64,000 nt of DNA from Sulfobacillus thermosulfidooxidans (GCF_001280565.1 NZ_LGRO01000001.1:2914001-2978000), one strand, 5' to 3'; shown: positions 25,579 through 35,487, numbered from the stretch's first letter. Notes: a model not told the origin generated them from the letters alone. A program made the numbers and translations.

Positions 25579-26751
25579 TTAAGGCATGATGGGCATCCAT
25601 CCCGCAAAAATGCGGTAACTCCAATTGAATACGGATTTCGAGGCGGCAGCCATCCGTCCGACATTGACCCATTGTCGTTTACCTCCATAGAGGGTATCAC
25701 TTAACGTGAAAATACCCTTACCGTGTCCGAGCCACATGACGTGAAGAATATAGGGGTTGTAAGGCTTGCTGGTTTTATGTTTGCGTTCTGCCCAAAAGGC
25801 ATGGACAGCAGTCCTAGCTTGCAACATGGCTATATGACCCAGTTTAGGCAATGCGGAGCGATTCACGTCGCCCACCGCATAGATGTTAGGCCACCTTTCG
25901 TGACGGCAGTATTCATTGGTTGGCATCCATCCATAACCATCATCAAGTCCACTTAAACGCAGGAGTTCGGATCCGGGATAAGGGGGGACCCAAATCATTC
26001 GGTCAGCTTCCAGGGTCACTCGATTCTTTAAGATTATGCTCGACCGGGTCACCCGGTCATATTGGGCATGGGTGATAAGATGAATGTCGCGCCGTTTTAA
26101 TTCCTTTAGCAGAAATTCTTGACTTTTTGGCCCGAGGGATTCTCCTGGTACGCCGGCTGGCGTCAGTATGGTAATCGCTGTGCCTTTCCGGCGGTTTTGC
26201 TTGGCTAACCAGGCATCGAGCAAAAATCCCACTTCAAAACCGGGCACGTCTAAAGATGCTTGCAGTTGAATCGGATCATAAGGACTTTGATGTAAACAGC
26301 CAATCCCGATGACAATATGATGAATGGGATTGTGCACGGCATATCCCGTGTTGCGGGCCAGGTAATCTTCGCACACCCCGCTTCGTTGGGGCCCTAGCCC
26401 TTTGATGGTTGCCCAACCGGGATCGGACCCTGTGGCCACAAATAAGGTGTCATAGGTCAGTGGGGGATGTCCCGTTAAAATGACCTGCTGCGAACTCGGA
26501 TCAATTTTGAAAATCGTGTCCCGAATAAAGTGAAACCCTGCTTGTTCATATTTTCTGGCCATATGAATGTGCCATTGATCCGCAATGTGAGGATGACCGG
26601 CTGCTGCCATCACCATGGCAGGCCGGTATGTCATCATGGGCCATTGATCCACAATGGTCACATCAATTTCATGATGGGAAAACAGTTTGTGTAACCAATA
26701 GGCGGTGGCAGAGCCGCCAAAACGGGAACCGAGAACGACGACTTTATGCAT
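25579..26751 (-). CDS. FAD-dependent NAD(P)H/sulfide:quinone oxidoreductase-like protein
   Basis: A 390-residue flavoprotein of the NDH-2/SQR family. The N-terminal FAD loop is 'VVLGSRFGGSATAYWL', and the second dinucleotide region contains 'TLFVATGSDPG'. The FAD-binding end motif is 'NIYAVGDVN'. Cysteines in 'GVCEDY' and 'GIGCLHQ' lie near positions used by SQR, but the third typical C-terminal Cys is not seen, so sulfide oxidation is uncertain. The C-terminus has an amphipathic membrane-binding look. It overlaps the upstream FMN protein gene by 8 nt, so the two are made together and probably work in one electron-transfer pathway. Confidence 0.7.
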   Translation of the reverse strand: MHKVVVLGSRFGGSATAYWLHKLFSHHEIDVTIVDQWPMMTYRPAMVMAAAGHPHIADQWHIHMARKYEQAGFHFIRDTIFKIDPSSQQVILTGHPPLTYDTLFVATGSDPGWATIKGLGPQRSGVCEDYLARNTGYAVHNPIHHIVIGIGCLHQSPYDPIQLQASLDVPGFEVGFLLDAWLAKQNRRKGTAITILTPAGVPGESLGPKSQEFLLKELKRRDIHLITHAQYDRVTRSSIILKNRVTLEADRMIWVPPYPGSELLRLSGLDDGYGWMPTNEYCRHERWPNIYAVGDVNRSALPKLGHIAMLQARTAVHAFWAERKHKTSKPYNPYILHVMWLGHGKGIFTLSDTLYGGKRQWVNVGRMAAASKSVFNWSYRIFAGWMPIMP

Positions 26752-28219
26752 GGAACATCATCTCTTGAGGGGCATTCAATAAACGATATTGTCGTAGTAG
26801 TAACTGGTTGAGCACTTGATATTCGGCGACGACGCGGTCTAATTGCGCAGCCAGACTATGGTTTTTGTGATTCAAGGGCAAATTCAGATTTAATAACCTG
26901 GCCGCCTCTTCGGTTTTGGGTATCAATGACACGGTTCGTAATTGCTTGACGTTGGTGAGGCCCATGGCTTCTAACATGATGCGTAATTCCGAGGCCGTAG
27001 CATTAAACCAATTTACGCCATGTTCTACGGCTTCGCCTACGTCAAACCGGGGTTTTGTGTGATGGGAACTGTCGGCAAAAACCAGGGCGCTAGCTCCTTC
27101 AAGCGTCGTTGACATGAAAGGGGAGAGCTGCATGTGGCTCATCGCAAACAAAATGGCCGATCCCACTGCTACGGCATCAGCACCGAGTGCAAGTAATTTG
27201 GCCATATCGGCAGCGCCTTTGATGCCCCCTGACGCAATCAGAGAGATATGATGAATGCCATGGTCATCTAACCAGCTCCTTGCTCTTTTGATGGCAATGG
27301 CTGTGGAAATGCCAAAGTGGTCAGAAATTACCGCGGGACTTCCTGAACTTCCGGCTTCTTGGCCATCTAAGGTAATGACATCGATCGGCCACGAGGCTAA
27401 AATGGCCAGATCCCGTTCAACGTGGTTAGTCGCGGGCAGTTTGACTCCAACAGGGATATCAGGATTAAGAGATTTGATGTGATATAACATCTGGGGAAGG
27501 GACGGGGTCCCCGAATGAATCACGATATGCTGCTTATGGGCTATGCGTTTGAGACGCTTGGGCAAGTGTTTGTGTTTCGAAATGCGAATAGCGGCTTCCG
27601 CTCCTTGACCGAGGTGAATTTCGATCATATCGGCTAAAAAGATCATCGGATTTTGATGGTTCCAAGGACCTTGTGACCACTGTAGAATCCAGCGGTAAGC
27701 ATAGGCCCGTTCTTCAGGGAGAAAAGGACCTTCACCTGAAGACGTGGCAGTTCCGGCTAACGATGAAATTTGAGCCAAGGCCAATTTAGCATCGGCACTA
27801 AGAGCCATGCCATATGCCATGGGGGCAATGAGCACCGGCAATTCCAGTTGTAGCGGTTTTTTGGCGCGAGGCCCGATGGTTACCGCCAAGGAGATGTCTT
27901 GAGTGCGTGGTTCCCTAAATTCCAGGGTTGCCGGATCAAAGGCTAGTTGATCAAGCAAGCTTGGCTGAAAAACAAATGACCCCATAGGATGTTCTGCCGC
28001 TTTGCCATTCTGGGCACGTTGCAGGAGTAAGAAAATTTCTCGCCAAGACCAGGCTTGGAGAGCAAAAAACACTTCGGTCAGATGGGTGCGGGGGGAAGAA
28101 CCCGCCAGTTTTTCTGCTCCATGCCCCACCCAGCGAATGAGCCACCATAAAACAGCGATTCCGGCTATGAACAGCACCATGATAACGATCAAAACGGTCC
28201 ATATCACTGTTGGTAACAT
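26744..28219 (-). CDS. Membrane-anchored FMN-binding glutamate-synthase-like protein
   Basis: A 491-residue protein. Residues 5-30 form one membrane helix. The rest is the FMN-binding TIM barrel of glutamate synthase ('PVLIAPMAYGMAL', 'SSGEGPFLPEE', 'VGVKLPATNHVE', 'DVITLDGQEAGSSGSP', 'ASGGIKGAADMAKLLALGADAVAVG'). It lacks the amidotransferase and Fe-S parts of GltB, like the stand-alone Bacillus YerD type, whose role is unclear. The 8-nt overlap with the flavoprotein gene downstream suggests a two-protein membrane redox pair. True glutamate synthesis is doubtful. Confidence 0.75.
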   Translation of the reverse strand: MLPTVIWTVLIVIMVLFIAGIAVLWWLIRWVGHGAEKLAGSSPRTHLTEVFFALQAWSWREIFLLLQRAQNGKAAEHPMGSFVFQPSLLDQLAFDPATLEFREPRTQDISLAVTIGPRAKKPLQLELPVLIAPMAYGMALSADAKLALAQISSLAGTATSSGEGPFLPEERAYAYRWILQWSQGPWNHQNPMIFLADMIEIHLGQGAEAAIRISKHKHLPKRLKRIAHKQHIVIHSGTPSLPQMLYHIKSLNPDIPVGVKLPATNHVERDLAILASWPIDVITLDGQEAGSSGSPAVISDHFGISTAIAIKRARSWLDDHGIHHISLIASGGIKGAADMAKLLALGADAVAVGSAILFAMSHMQLSPFMSTTLEGASALVFADSSHHTKPRFDVGEAVEHGVNWFNATASELRIMLEAMGLTNVKQLRTVSLIPKTEEAARLLNLNLPLNHKNHSLAAQLDRVVAEYQVLNQLLLRQYRLLNAPQEMMFHA

Positions 28220-28267
28220 AATAAATTCTCCTTTAGAGCCCTGTCATTTGAAGTCTTCGGCGATTTA

Positions 28268-29335
28268 TCAGGCCAGATGATGTTTGGCGTGCAGGGCGTT
28301 AGCAATCAACCGAATGAGAATGGAACTCACCAGGACAATCAAGCTGACACTTAAGTCGACGGGATTGAAAAAATCTAATAATAAATGGGTTGCGGTGGTC
28401 GGTGTGGGAATAAAAAAGGTAATTAGGATTTCCAAAATGGAAAAAATCCATACCGCCATGGGAGTCAGATTATAGGATTTCGTAAATAATTTAGATGAAT
28501 TGACGCCCATACAAAATAAATGGGCTGCCAAATAAAAGACAATGGCGCCTGTCCAAATCAGCAAAATTATCAGTCCCGGCCGGCTCAAATAAAATGTGTG
28601 GCTTGATTGGTTGCTCAAGACGTAAACAAGCGGCCAGCGCAGACGGAGAACGGCATAAGGCCCAATGGATCCTACGGTAATCACATAAATCAAAGAAATA
28701 ACTATCCCTTGGAAGAGAATCGCTCCTAACGTTAGTTTACGAATGAGCATCTGAGTGGGAGAGCGGACAAAATGAGCCACGGTCACCGAGACTTCATTTT
28801 GTTTCCACAAAAACCAAGTACTCAATATGGCTTGGAGGAGGGGATGGACGACAATATGAGTGGAGGGACGGAGTGCCCACCAACAATGGACATTTGTCCA
28901 TTCGATCGTAATGAGCAAAAACAGGAGCAGCATCAGCACAGGAAACCAAAACTGAATATTACGAGCGAGCACGTGAAAGGAGCGACTGGCAAACCAGGCG
29001 GATTCCGCAGCTATCATCAATTTCATGGCCCAAAGCGGGGTGAGCGGGTAGAAAACAGCGGACAGCATTTGCGCAAAGAGTGCCAGCATCGTGGCATCAA
29101 GAATCAAACATAAGGTGATATGAATGAACAAAATCGGCCAGGCAAAACCATGCCACGTCTGACGCATCCGGTCCGTAAGAATCCCCGGGGGCGTAATCTT
29201 CATCCAGATGAGTGCCAAGGAGCTCATCACGATAGCCATGGCAATGCTGGCTAATATGGCCCACGGCGTGTCATCTCCTGCCAACAGCAAAATGGCTTGG
29301 GGCCAAATGAAGATGGCCCCTGTGACAATGGACAT
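28268..29335 (-). CDS. gerB: Spore germination receptor permease subunit (GerB/GerAB family)
   Basis: A 355-residue (as counted from the first ATG) APC-like membrane protein, the B subunit of a nutrient germinant receptor. About ten helices are predicted, with 'GAIFIWPQAILLLAG' at the start. Upstream of the ATG the frame stays open for about 20 codons and encodes 'PIGATEYVLYIA', which completes the first helix as in other GerAB proteins. No ATG, GTG or TTG exists there, so either a rare ATT start or a truncated first helix must be assumed. It is third in the order gerA, gerC, gerB. Confidence 0.85.
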   Translation of the reverse strand: MSIVTGAIFIWPQAILLLAGDDTPWAILASIAMAIVMSSLALIWMKITPPGILTDRMRQTWHGFAWPILFIHITLCLILDATMLALFAQMLSAVFYPLTPLWAMKLMIAAESAWFASRSFHVLARNIQFWFPVLMLLLFLLITIEWTNVHCWWALRPSTHIVVHPLLQAILSTWFLWKQNEVSVTVAHFVRSPTQMLIRKLTLGAILFQGIVISLIYVITVGSIGPYAVLRLRWPLVYVLSNQSSHTFYLSRPGLIILLIWTGAIVFYLAAHLFCMGVNSSKLFTKSYNLTPMAVWIFSILEILITFFIPTPTTATHLLLDFFNPVDLSVSLIVLVSSILIRLIANALHAKHHLA

Positions 29336-29385
29336 GGCAATATAAAGAACATATTCTGTAGCCCCAATCGGCTCAATCGCTGTGC

Positions 29386-30477
29386 TTACCGTAAAATCCC
29401 TTCTCCTTTAACAGAAATCGTCACCGTAATTTGTGCCTGAATAGGCATAAACGATGAAGAATGTGTGCCAAACCACAAAATTCGTTCGCCGTAGCCAAAT
29501 GGGTCGACCTTGGTGACATTGGCCCGGTGAATAGCATCGAGACAGGACTGGAGAATCTGATGTTCTGCTTCCGTAATCACCGTCTGTTGACTAGACAGCT
29601 GCATGATTTGATGTCCTGACACCTCGTCGATATATCCGGATAAGCGAATATTTTCTTTGACATCCAAAGTATGTCCCATTTGGTGAATACTTAATGCGCG
29701 GTGCTCATGCATCGTGGTTACGTTGACTGTTTCGTGATTCCAGGAAAAGGACAAAGACGTTTTTTGCACCCGTCCGGTTAAATAGCCAAATCCTTGGGTC
29801 TCTTGATGGGTAAATATCACAGGACGTCCTTCAGTCGGGTAAACGGCGATGTGCCGAATCCGAAAATCTTTTCCAGTGAGAGACACTAATGGGGTGAAGG
29901 GGCTGATTCCGGCACTCACGCCATTAGACCAAAATTGCCAACCGCTTTGTCGGAGACGAATGGGCTGACAGTTTTTGCATTCAAAGTACGCCGATAAGAA
30001 GGTGCGGGGCGGAACCACTTGGGGAGAAACATATTCCACGATCGGTTCCAGTGGCACTTTGGCAGCCATTGTCCAATAGGTTTTGGGAACGGTGCCTTCC
30101 GCATTGATGGCATTGATGATGGGCCACAGTTGTGGCCAAGAAAGATGGCAGGACCAGACCAGAGTTTGCAATTGCCCTAAATATAGCGCACGGCTTGATT
30201 TTTCTTGGGCCCGCATGAGGGCTTGAGGAAAGGTGCTGGCATGAACGCTGACGGTGTAATATTCCTGATTAGGCTTGATGCTACTGAGTGAACTAGGAGA
30301 TAAGGTGACGTTGGGAAACACAAAGATCCATTGGTACTCATTAGGCGCTTGAGTTTTGTCGACACCAACAGCCAAAACAATACCACGGTGTTCCAGCGCT
30401 TTCGAATCCCAACAACCAGTTAAGGAAAGAGACAGCATGATGACAACGAGAAAATGACTCAGAATTCTCTTATTCAC
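29386..30477 (-). CDS. gerC: Spore germination lipoprotein (Ger(x)C family)
   Basis: A 363-residue lipoprotein subunit of the germinant receptor. The signal peptide ends in the lipobox 'LTGC' at residues 19-22, followed by 'WDSKALEHRGIVLAVGVDK', the family's hallmark start. The C-terminal domain has 'HQIMQLSSQQTVITEAEH'. It overlaps gerA by 8 nt. The final position of its stop lies within the upstream open extension of gerB, pointing to tight coupling in the operon. Confidence 0.92.
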   Translation of the reverse strand: MNKRILSHFLVVIMLSLSLTGCWDSKALEHRGIVLAVGVDKTQAPNEYQWIFVFPNVTLSPSSLSSIKPNQEYYTVSVHASTFPQALMRAQEKSSRALYLGQLQTLVWSCHLSWPQLWPIINAINAEGTVPKTYWTMAAKVPLEPIVEYVSPQVVPPRTFLSAYFECKNCQPIRLRQSGWQFWSNGVSAGISPFTPLVSLTGKDFRIRHIAVYPTEGRPVIFTHQETQGFGYLTGRVQKTSLSFSWNHETVNVTTMHEHRALSIHQMGHTLDVKENIRLSGYIDEVSGHQIMQLSSQQTVITEAEHQILQSCLDAIHRANVTKVDPFGYGERILWFGTHSSSFMPIQAQITVTISVKGEGILR

Positions 30478-32083
30478 CGGCTTCCATGCGCCCCCGCTGT
30501 AAATGTGCTGGTTCCTTCACCTTTTCATGCTCGCTGCTTACAATGACCAAGGGACGTGCGGCCGAGAGGCGGGTCCGCAATAAAGTCCAGGGAACGCGGA
30601 TCAAGTAGTCTTTCCAGTCAGTTCGTCTAAAAGGTGTTGCCGGTTCAAAATAGGGGGTGCCAAATGAAGTCATGGCGCTTAACATGCCAATTAAGAGTAG
30701 CGTGACTAACACAATGCCCAGAATTCCCATGACAGCCGATACCAGAAGCATGACCACATTGACAATCCGCCACGTACCCGTGAGCTCATAAACGGGCACG
30801 GTATAAAAACTTAATGCGGTTAACGTGATGACCACAATAATTTGAGGGCTCACGAATCCGGCTTTGACTACAGCGGTTCCCACCACAATTGCCCCAACCG
30901 TCCCAATCGTGGTACTCATCGATTTGGGAAGGCGCAAAGCCGCTTCGCGTAAGATCTCAACAATGACCACCATTAAGATGGCTTCGACAAATGGTGAAAA
31001 GGGCAGGGCAGCATGATCACCTAAAGTAATGACGAGCAACGTGGAAGGAATTAAATTGGGATTGACTTCAGTAAGGGCAATATATAACGCGGGAAAATAA
31101 ATCCCCAAAATCCATCCCAATAAGCGGATTGTTCGCACAAACGAGGTATCATACCAGGCCCCTGAATAGTCCATGGCTGTACGGTAAAAATCGCCTAAGG
31201 GGGCAGGAGCAATGAGGACAAAGGGATCTCCATCGACCAAAATCACAACTTTACCCTCGAGAAGCCTCCAACAGGCAATATCGACTCGTTCGGTGGCGCG
31301 AATGGTCGGAAAAATAGAGCGGGGATGGTCGCGAATGAGCCCCGCAATCAATGTGGAATTGGCGTGACCACTGATTTTGACGTGTTCTAAGCGATTCAAG
31401 CAGGTTTCAATCAAAGACGGGTTGGCCACGCCTTCTAAATAGGCCAGGGCCACCGTGGTGTGTTGGCGGGTTCCTACCGTCAGTTTGTGAAAACGCAATT
31501 GAGGATCTAAAATACGCTGACGTAATTGATTCATTTGGGTTAGGATTACTTCATTAAAAGCTTCTTCTGGTCCTCTTACGCTGAGTTCAGTTTGAGGCCG
31601 TCCGATGCTGCGTTGACGGTATTTTACGGTGTCTACTACCCAGACCTTATCTAGTCCGGGGGCAAAGATGATGGTATTACCTGCCGCTAAGGCTTCAATA
31701 ATCTTATCCCACTGGGTTTCCGAATGAATGTGTCCGGGGGTGATGGTGGTTTCGCCCCATGACTCAGGGGGGGCCGTTGTCTTCAACAAAGGTGCAATAA
31801 TATCTTGATCGACCATTTGTGTATCTGACAGGCCGTCAATGCTGGCCACTAGTACTTTGTTGGGGGCGCAAGCCGGCACAATAATCCAGCGCAATAACAC
31901 ATCAGGACTAGAGCCGAATCCCGATTTGAGACGGTCATAGACCGCTGACAAATCCGGCGAATATTGGACGAGCGAATAAGGAGGTTTGGATAATAACGTG
32001 GTCCAGCCTTCCAATTCTTGGAGAAGCGGCTTCGCTAATTTGATTACATCTTTTACAGCATCAGCATTGAGCGGTTCGTCCAC
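30470..32083 (-). CDS. gerA: Spore germination receptor subunit A (GerA family)
   Basis: A 537-residue GerA-type protein. The N-terminal half is a soluble domain with 'VVDTVKYRQRSIGRPQTEL' and 'VRGPEEAFNEV', a block strongly conserved in GerA. Then follow membrane helices including 'LPFSPFVEAILMVVIVEILRE' and 'TIGTVGAIVVGTAVVKAGF'. The inner-membrane receptor senses germinants in dormant spores. It is the first gene of the operon, so a forespore-specific promoter is expected in the 190-nt gap upstream. That gap also serves anmK on the other strand. Confidence 0.92.
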   Translation of the reverse strand: MDEPLNADAVKDVIKLAKPLLQELEGWTTLLSKPPYSLVQYSPDLSAVYDRLKSGFGSSPDVLLRWIIVPACAPNKVLVASIDGLSDTQMVDQDIIAPLLKTTAPPESWGETTITPGHIHSETQWDKIIEALAAGNTIIFAPGLDKVWVVDTVKYRQRSIGRPQTELSVRGPEEAFNEVILTQMNQLRQRILDPQLRFHKLTVGTRQHTTVALAYLEGVANPSLIETCLNRLEHVKISGHANSTLIAGLIRDHPRSIFPTIRATERVDIACWRLLEGKVVILVDGDPFVLIAPAPLGDFYRTAMDYSGAWYDTSFVRTIRLLGWILGIYFPALYIALTEVNPNLIPSTLLVITLGDHAALPFSPFVEAILMVVIVEILREAALRLPKSMSTTIGTVGAIVVGTAVVKAGFVSPQIIVVITLTALSFYTVPVYELTGTWRIVNVVMLLVSAVMGILGIVLVTLLLIGMLSAMTSFGTPYFEPATPFRRTDWKDYLIRVPWTLLRTRLSAARPLVIVSSEHEKVKEPAHLQRGRMEAGE

Positions 32084-32141
32084 CAGTTTGTTGTCACCTC
32101 GATCCTAGTGTGATCGCCCAAAGATTTTTCCATGCAATGAC

Positions 32142-32147
32142 TATAAT
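32142..32147 (+). promoter_or_regulatory. Possible -10 box for anmK
   Basis: A TATAAT lies at 32142-32147 in the divergent gap, with a poor -35 region. AGGAGG (32261) serves the GTG start of anmK. Confidence 0.35.
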
Positions 32148-32274
32148 CACTACAGACTTTTGCTACCATTAACAATGAGAGTTTGTGGGAGTAAAGAAGT
32201 TCGAGGACTCTTGGTGAAGGATCTGAAGCGCATTTTGTCGACGTATCTGATGTACCGCGTTAGGAGGAATAATC

Positions 32275-33405
32275 GTGCACTCTTTTTGGGCGATTGGTCT
32301 GATGACGGGAACTTCTGCTGATGGCATAGACGCCGCTTTGGTGAAGATTATGGGAGATGATCCATGGCCAACATGTCAGCTGATTGCGTTTGACTATCAT
32401 CCCTTTTCGAAGAAATTGCGCCATGACATTTTTTCGCTTTTTCAAACTTCCATCTCTTTATGGCAATTGGGATACGTGCACTCTCAGTTGGCCCGGGATT
32501 CTGCTGACAGTGTTCAGAGACTTCTTGATTATCAAGGACTTCAAGCAGAGGATGTTCGTGTTATTGGGTTTCATGGACAGACCATCTCTCATTTCCCAGA
32601 AATTGGTTTTAGTCTTCAAATTGGCGATGCAACGCTCTTAGCGGCTTTGACCGGTATTCCTGTCGTCTCGAATTTTCGAGCGGGTGACTTGGCTGTAGGA
32701 GGTCAAGGCGCACCATTAATTCCGTATTTTGACTACGCCATGTTTCGATCTAAAGCCCGAACACGAGTCCTTTTGAATATTGGGGGCATAGCGAATATCA
32801 CCATCATTCCTCAGGATGCAGCTATCCAAGATGTCATAGGCTTTGATACAGGTCCAGGCAATATGCTAATAGACGGGACGATCGCATTAATTTCTCACGG
32901 AAAGCAGGCCTTTGATGAGGGCGGACACATTGCGGGATTGGGTCAGGCCAATGCGGTGTTGGTAAAAAAGTGGATGAGTCATCCATATTTCAAACAAGCG
33001 CCTCCTAAAAGTACCGGACGGGAAGTGTTTGGCTTGGATTTTTGTCAGCAACTTGTCAGTGAAATGCAGCGCCAGCACATGAGCCAGGAGGATAGTCTCA
33101 GGACAATAACAGCTTTCGTCGCGGAAAGTATCGCTCAATCTATTCGACAGTACGTTTTCGATCCCTATGATCTCATTGTTGCCGGAGGCGGAATGCACAA
33201 TCAGACCTTGATGACAGAATTATCCACTAGGCTCGGAAGAATTAATTGGCAGAAGACGGATGATTATTACATTCCGGGCGACGCCAAAGAGGCGATGGCT
33301 TTCGCCTATCTCGCTTGGCAATATCTTGAAGGACGGCCAACCAATGTGCCGTCTGTTACCGGTGCCAAGAAAGCAGTATGTTTGGGAAATTTATTTCTTC
33401 CCTAG
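32275..33405 (+). CDS. anmK: Anhydro-N-acetylmuramic acid kinase
   Basis: A 376-residue sugar kinase of the ASKHA fold that opens and phosphorylates 1,6-anhydro-MurNAc during cell-wall recycling. The ATP/substrate motif 'GLMTGTSADGIDAAL' is at the N-terminus. 'FHGQTISH', 'NIGGIANIT' and 'GFDTGPGNMLID' follow in family order. The start is GTG at 32275, seven nt after TAGGAGG. It is divergent from the germination operon. Cell-wall recycling fits a sporulating Gram-positive, although neighbouring recycling genes such as murQ are absent here. Confidence 0.95.
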   Translation: MHSFWAIGLMTGTSADGIDAALVKIMGDDPWPTCQLIAFDYHPFSKKLRHDIFSLFQTSISLWQLGYVHSQLARDSADSVQRLLDYQGLQAEDVRVIGFHGQTISHFPEIGFSLQIGDATLLAALTGIPVVSNFRAGDLAVGGQGAPLIPYFDYAMFRSKARTRVLLNIGGIANITIIPQDAAIQDVIGFDTGPGNMLIDGTIALISHGKQAFDEGGHIAGLGQANAVLVKKWMSHPYFKQAPPKSTGREVFGLDFCQQLVSEMQRQHMSQEDSLRTITAFVAESIAQSIRQYVFDPYDLIVAGGGMHNQTLMTELSTRLGRINWQKTDDYYIPGDAKEAMAFAYLAWQYLEGRPTNVPSVTGAKKAVCLGNLFLP

Positions 33406-33446
33406 AAATGTCAATGATGGTGGTAGGTTTCTTAGAGATCGCGATG

Positions 33447-34808
33447 CTAATCTTTAAGCTGAAAGACCCAAATAGGACCCTGATGGACTATCAGCATCCA
33501 ATATTGCGGATGGGTTTTGAGACGTCTTAGTGTTGCGTTAACTACAGATAGAGGGGTTAACCGGTTGGCCGGATTGACATTTTGGTTAAGAATGACGACA
33601 GTATGAAGCTGTAGAGCGGGCCGAGGAGGCAAGGGAAGGAACCGTACAACCGAACGTGATGATACCGTTGCCAAGGTGCTGTTTTGCCCATAGACCGGTA
33701 CTCCAGGGGGAATCTTGCTCAGACAATCCACCAAGGCTCTGGTCGGATTCTTGTTATACCAAATAAGGGGTTTTTCTTCCTTCGCCCATAAACCCACACT
33801 CAATGCGGCAAGACCCCAGGGAATCAGAAATGTGGCCGGACGAGAAGGCAGCTGCCTCCACAATAAAATCAGGCTGATAAACCAAAATGGAGCAATGGGT
33901 AGCGAGTATTGATTAAAAGCATTCATTTGCGCAGAGAATAACGAAAGCCCATTGAAGACAACCATAATCCATGCCGGCCAAGCCCACCCTCCTCGAATGA
34001 GACCCCATATTGTCGGGAGAAAGGCTAGCGGTGCTCCTAGCAGCAAAATATACAGAATATCGACGTGCCGGAAGGCTGCGGTCAAAAGAATCTCGGGGTG
34101 GAGGATTAGATTTTTTATGCCGGACAATGGCGTTGGACCAAGCCATCCGTAATATTGTTGCCATTGCGCCATTTGATGACCGGCCAATGCGGGAAAGAGC
34201 ACATCGACCTCAACATAGGCGAGAAGAACTCCTATTAAGAAAGTGGCTAGAGCCATTTTCCATTGTCGCCGTAAAAGCCATGGCGCTGCCAAACCTATTA
34301 TAATCAGTGCGGCCGTGACTTTAGTTAACAGCATCAACATACAAGAGAGCCAAAAGTGGCGGGTGTGGTGCGTTTCGATGGCCCACGCGGCATAAAAAAA
34401 TGCCGGAATGGCCAAGGTATCGGGATGCCAATCAAATAGCGCCGATCCCAATACCGCCGGATAGACTGAATAAAGACATAGAATTCCCCAAAAGGGTATG
34501 GAACCCACAGGATATTTTTTCATCCACCACGCCAAAAAAGGAATTCCTGATGCTAACGCTGCGGATTGAAGGAATAAGATCCCCGGAGAATGAAGAATTG
34601 AATAAGCCCAACCGATAGGATAGAGAATCCACGATCCGGCATCCGTCAGTGCGTCGTGTCCGTTGAGGGTCGATTTTGCCAGCCAATGTCCATGATTAAT
34701 CAGCCACAGAATTTGTGAATAATACCCAAAATCCCATGTCGTGGCTCGCTCCGAATACAAACGAATAAGCGCTGCTGTCCAATAGATTATGAAAACGATG
34801 AGTGTCAA
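33447..34808 (-). CDS. DUF2079 multi-pass membrane protein
   Basis: A 453-residue membrane protein with about ten helices. The N-terminal 'TTWDFGYYSQILWLINHGH' and 'HDALTDAGSWILYPIGWAY' match DUF2079 proteins, which share the look of GT-C type glycosyltransferases. The Asp in the first external loop ('WDFG') is the likely active-site-like residue. The C-terminal 100 residues are soluble. A role in transferring a lipid-linked sugar at the cell surface is a family-based guess. It is convergent with anmK and alone on its strand. Confidence 0.7.
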   Translation of the reverse strand: MTLIVFIIYWTAALIRLYSERATTWDFGYYSQILWLINHGHWLAKSTLNGHDALTDAGSWILYPIGWAYSILHSPGILFLQSAALASGIPFLAWWMKKYPVGSIPFWGILCLYSVYPAVLGSALFDWHPDTLAIPAFFYAAWAIETHHTRHFWLSCMLMLLTKVTAALIIIGLAAPWLLRRQWKMALATFLIGVLLAYVEVDVLFPALAGHQMAQWQQYYGWLGPTPLSGIKNLILHPEILLTAAFRHVDILYILLLGAPLAFLPTIWGLIRGGWAWPAWIMVVFNGLSLFSAQMNAFNQYSLPIAPFWFISLILLWRQLPSRPATFLIPWGLAALSVGLWAKEEKPLIWYNKNPTRALVDCLSKIPPGVPVYGQNSTLATVSSRSVVRFLPLPPRPALQLHTVVILNQNVNPANRLTPLSVVNATLRRLKTHPQYWMLIVHQGPIWVFQLKD

Positions 34809-35487
34809 TAACCATATTTTTTGGGTTGTCTTAGGATTTGTATAAAATGTCTGAACCGTGTTCTGACCTCCTCATTTCACAAATGTTGTTTAATTACCTA
34901 ACATACGACAAATTAAGGCAAAAACCCTTTCATAAAGGGAAAAGTTTGTCAAAACTTTACATGATCTCTGTGGAAAGATTCAGCGCATTGCATGTCAAAG
35001 CCTCGAAGGATGAAGTGATGTGTTGAATGTTCACGATGACCTATAAATCTTTTGGATTTTGGTGAACGACAAATGCACTGACGCAATCATCACCGACACA
35101 AGACTGTGTTGCAGTGTGATAATCCTTCATAAAAAGGGCATTGATGATTTGTGCTTTTCCCAAACACCATAAAGAAATTGTGATGTTGTGAATAACCGTT
35201 GATAGCGAAACGGTGCTGAACATAATCGACACGGTGATTGGAATGAAGGAAACATAATTGTCATTCATCTACTTCATTCGTTAAGCCATATTCGGACTTT
35301 ATTACTGGTTTACCGAATCGAAATGTGTTCAAACCAAGCTATCCTAGTTCCTTTGGAGGAACGGCTGAGGACCAATCGGACACGCGAAGCCGCCCCAGGT
35401 GCCCGTATTTCTTGCTCTCGCGAAATCTTACGCTAATAATATCCGGATTTGCCTATCAAGGCAGATCCCAATGTAAGGAGGGAGAAT
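34809..35487. other. Long intergenic region before cydA
   Basis: About 680 bp without a convincing gene; short frames on both strands lack ribosome sites and resemble nothing known. The region presumably holds the cyd promoter. A structured stretch at 35347-35392 is listed separately. Confidence 0.4.
35347..35392 (+). promoter_or_regulatory. Possible structured leader RNA of cydAB
   Basis: GTTCC-TTTGGA-GGAAC (35347-35362) is followed directly by a second possible stem, CGGCT (35362-35366) with AGCCG (35388-35392). The GC-rich, hairpin-prone block stands out in an AT-rich leader and ends about 95 nt before the cydA start. It matches no riboswitch that I can name. Confidence 0.3.

Noticed and set aside
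34838-35268. Two short open frames (62 and 75 residues) in the gap before cydA
   Set aside because: No supporting ribosome sites or conserved features; composition is like non-coding sequence.
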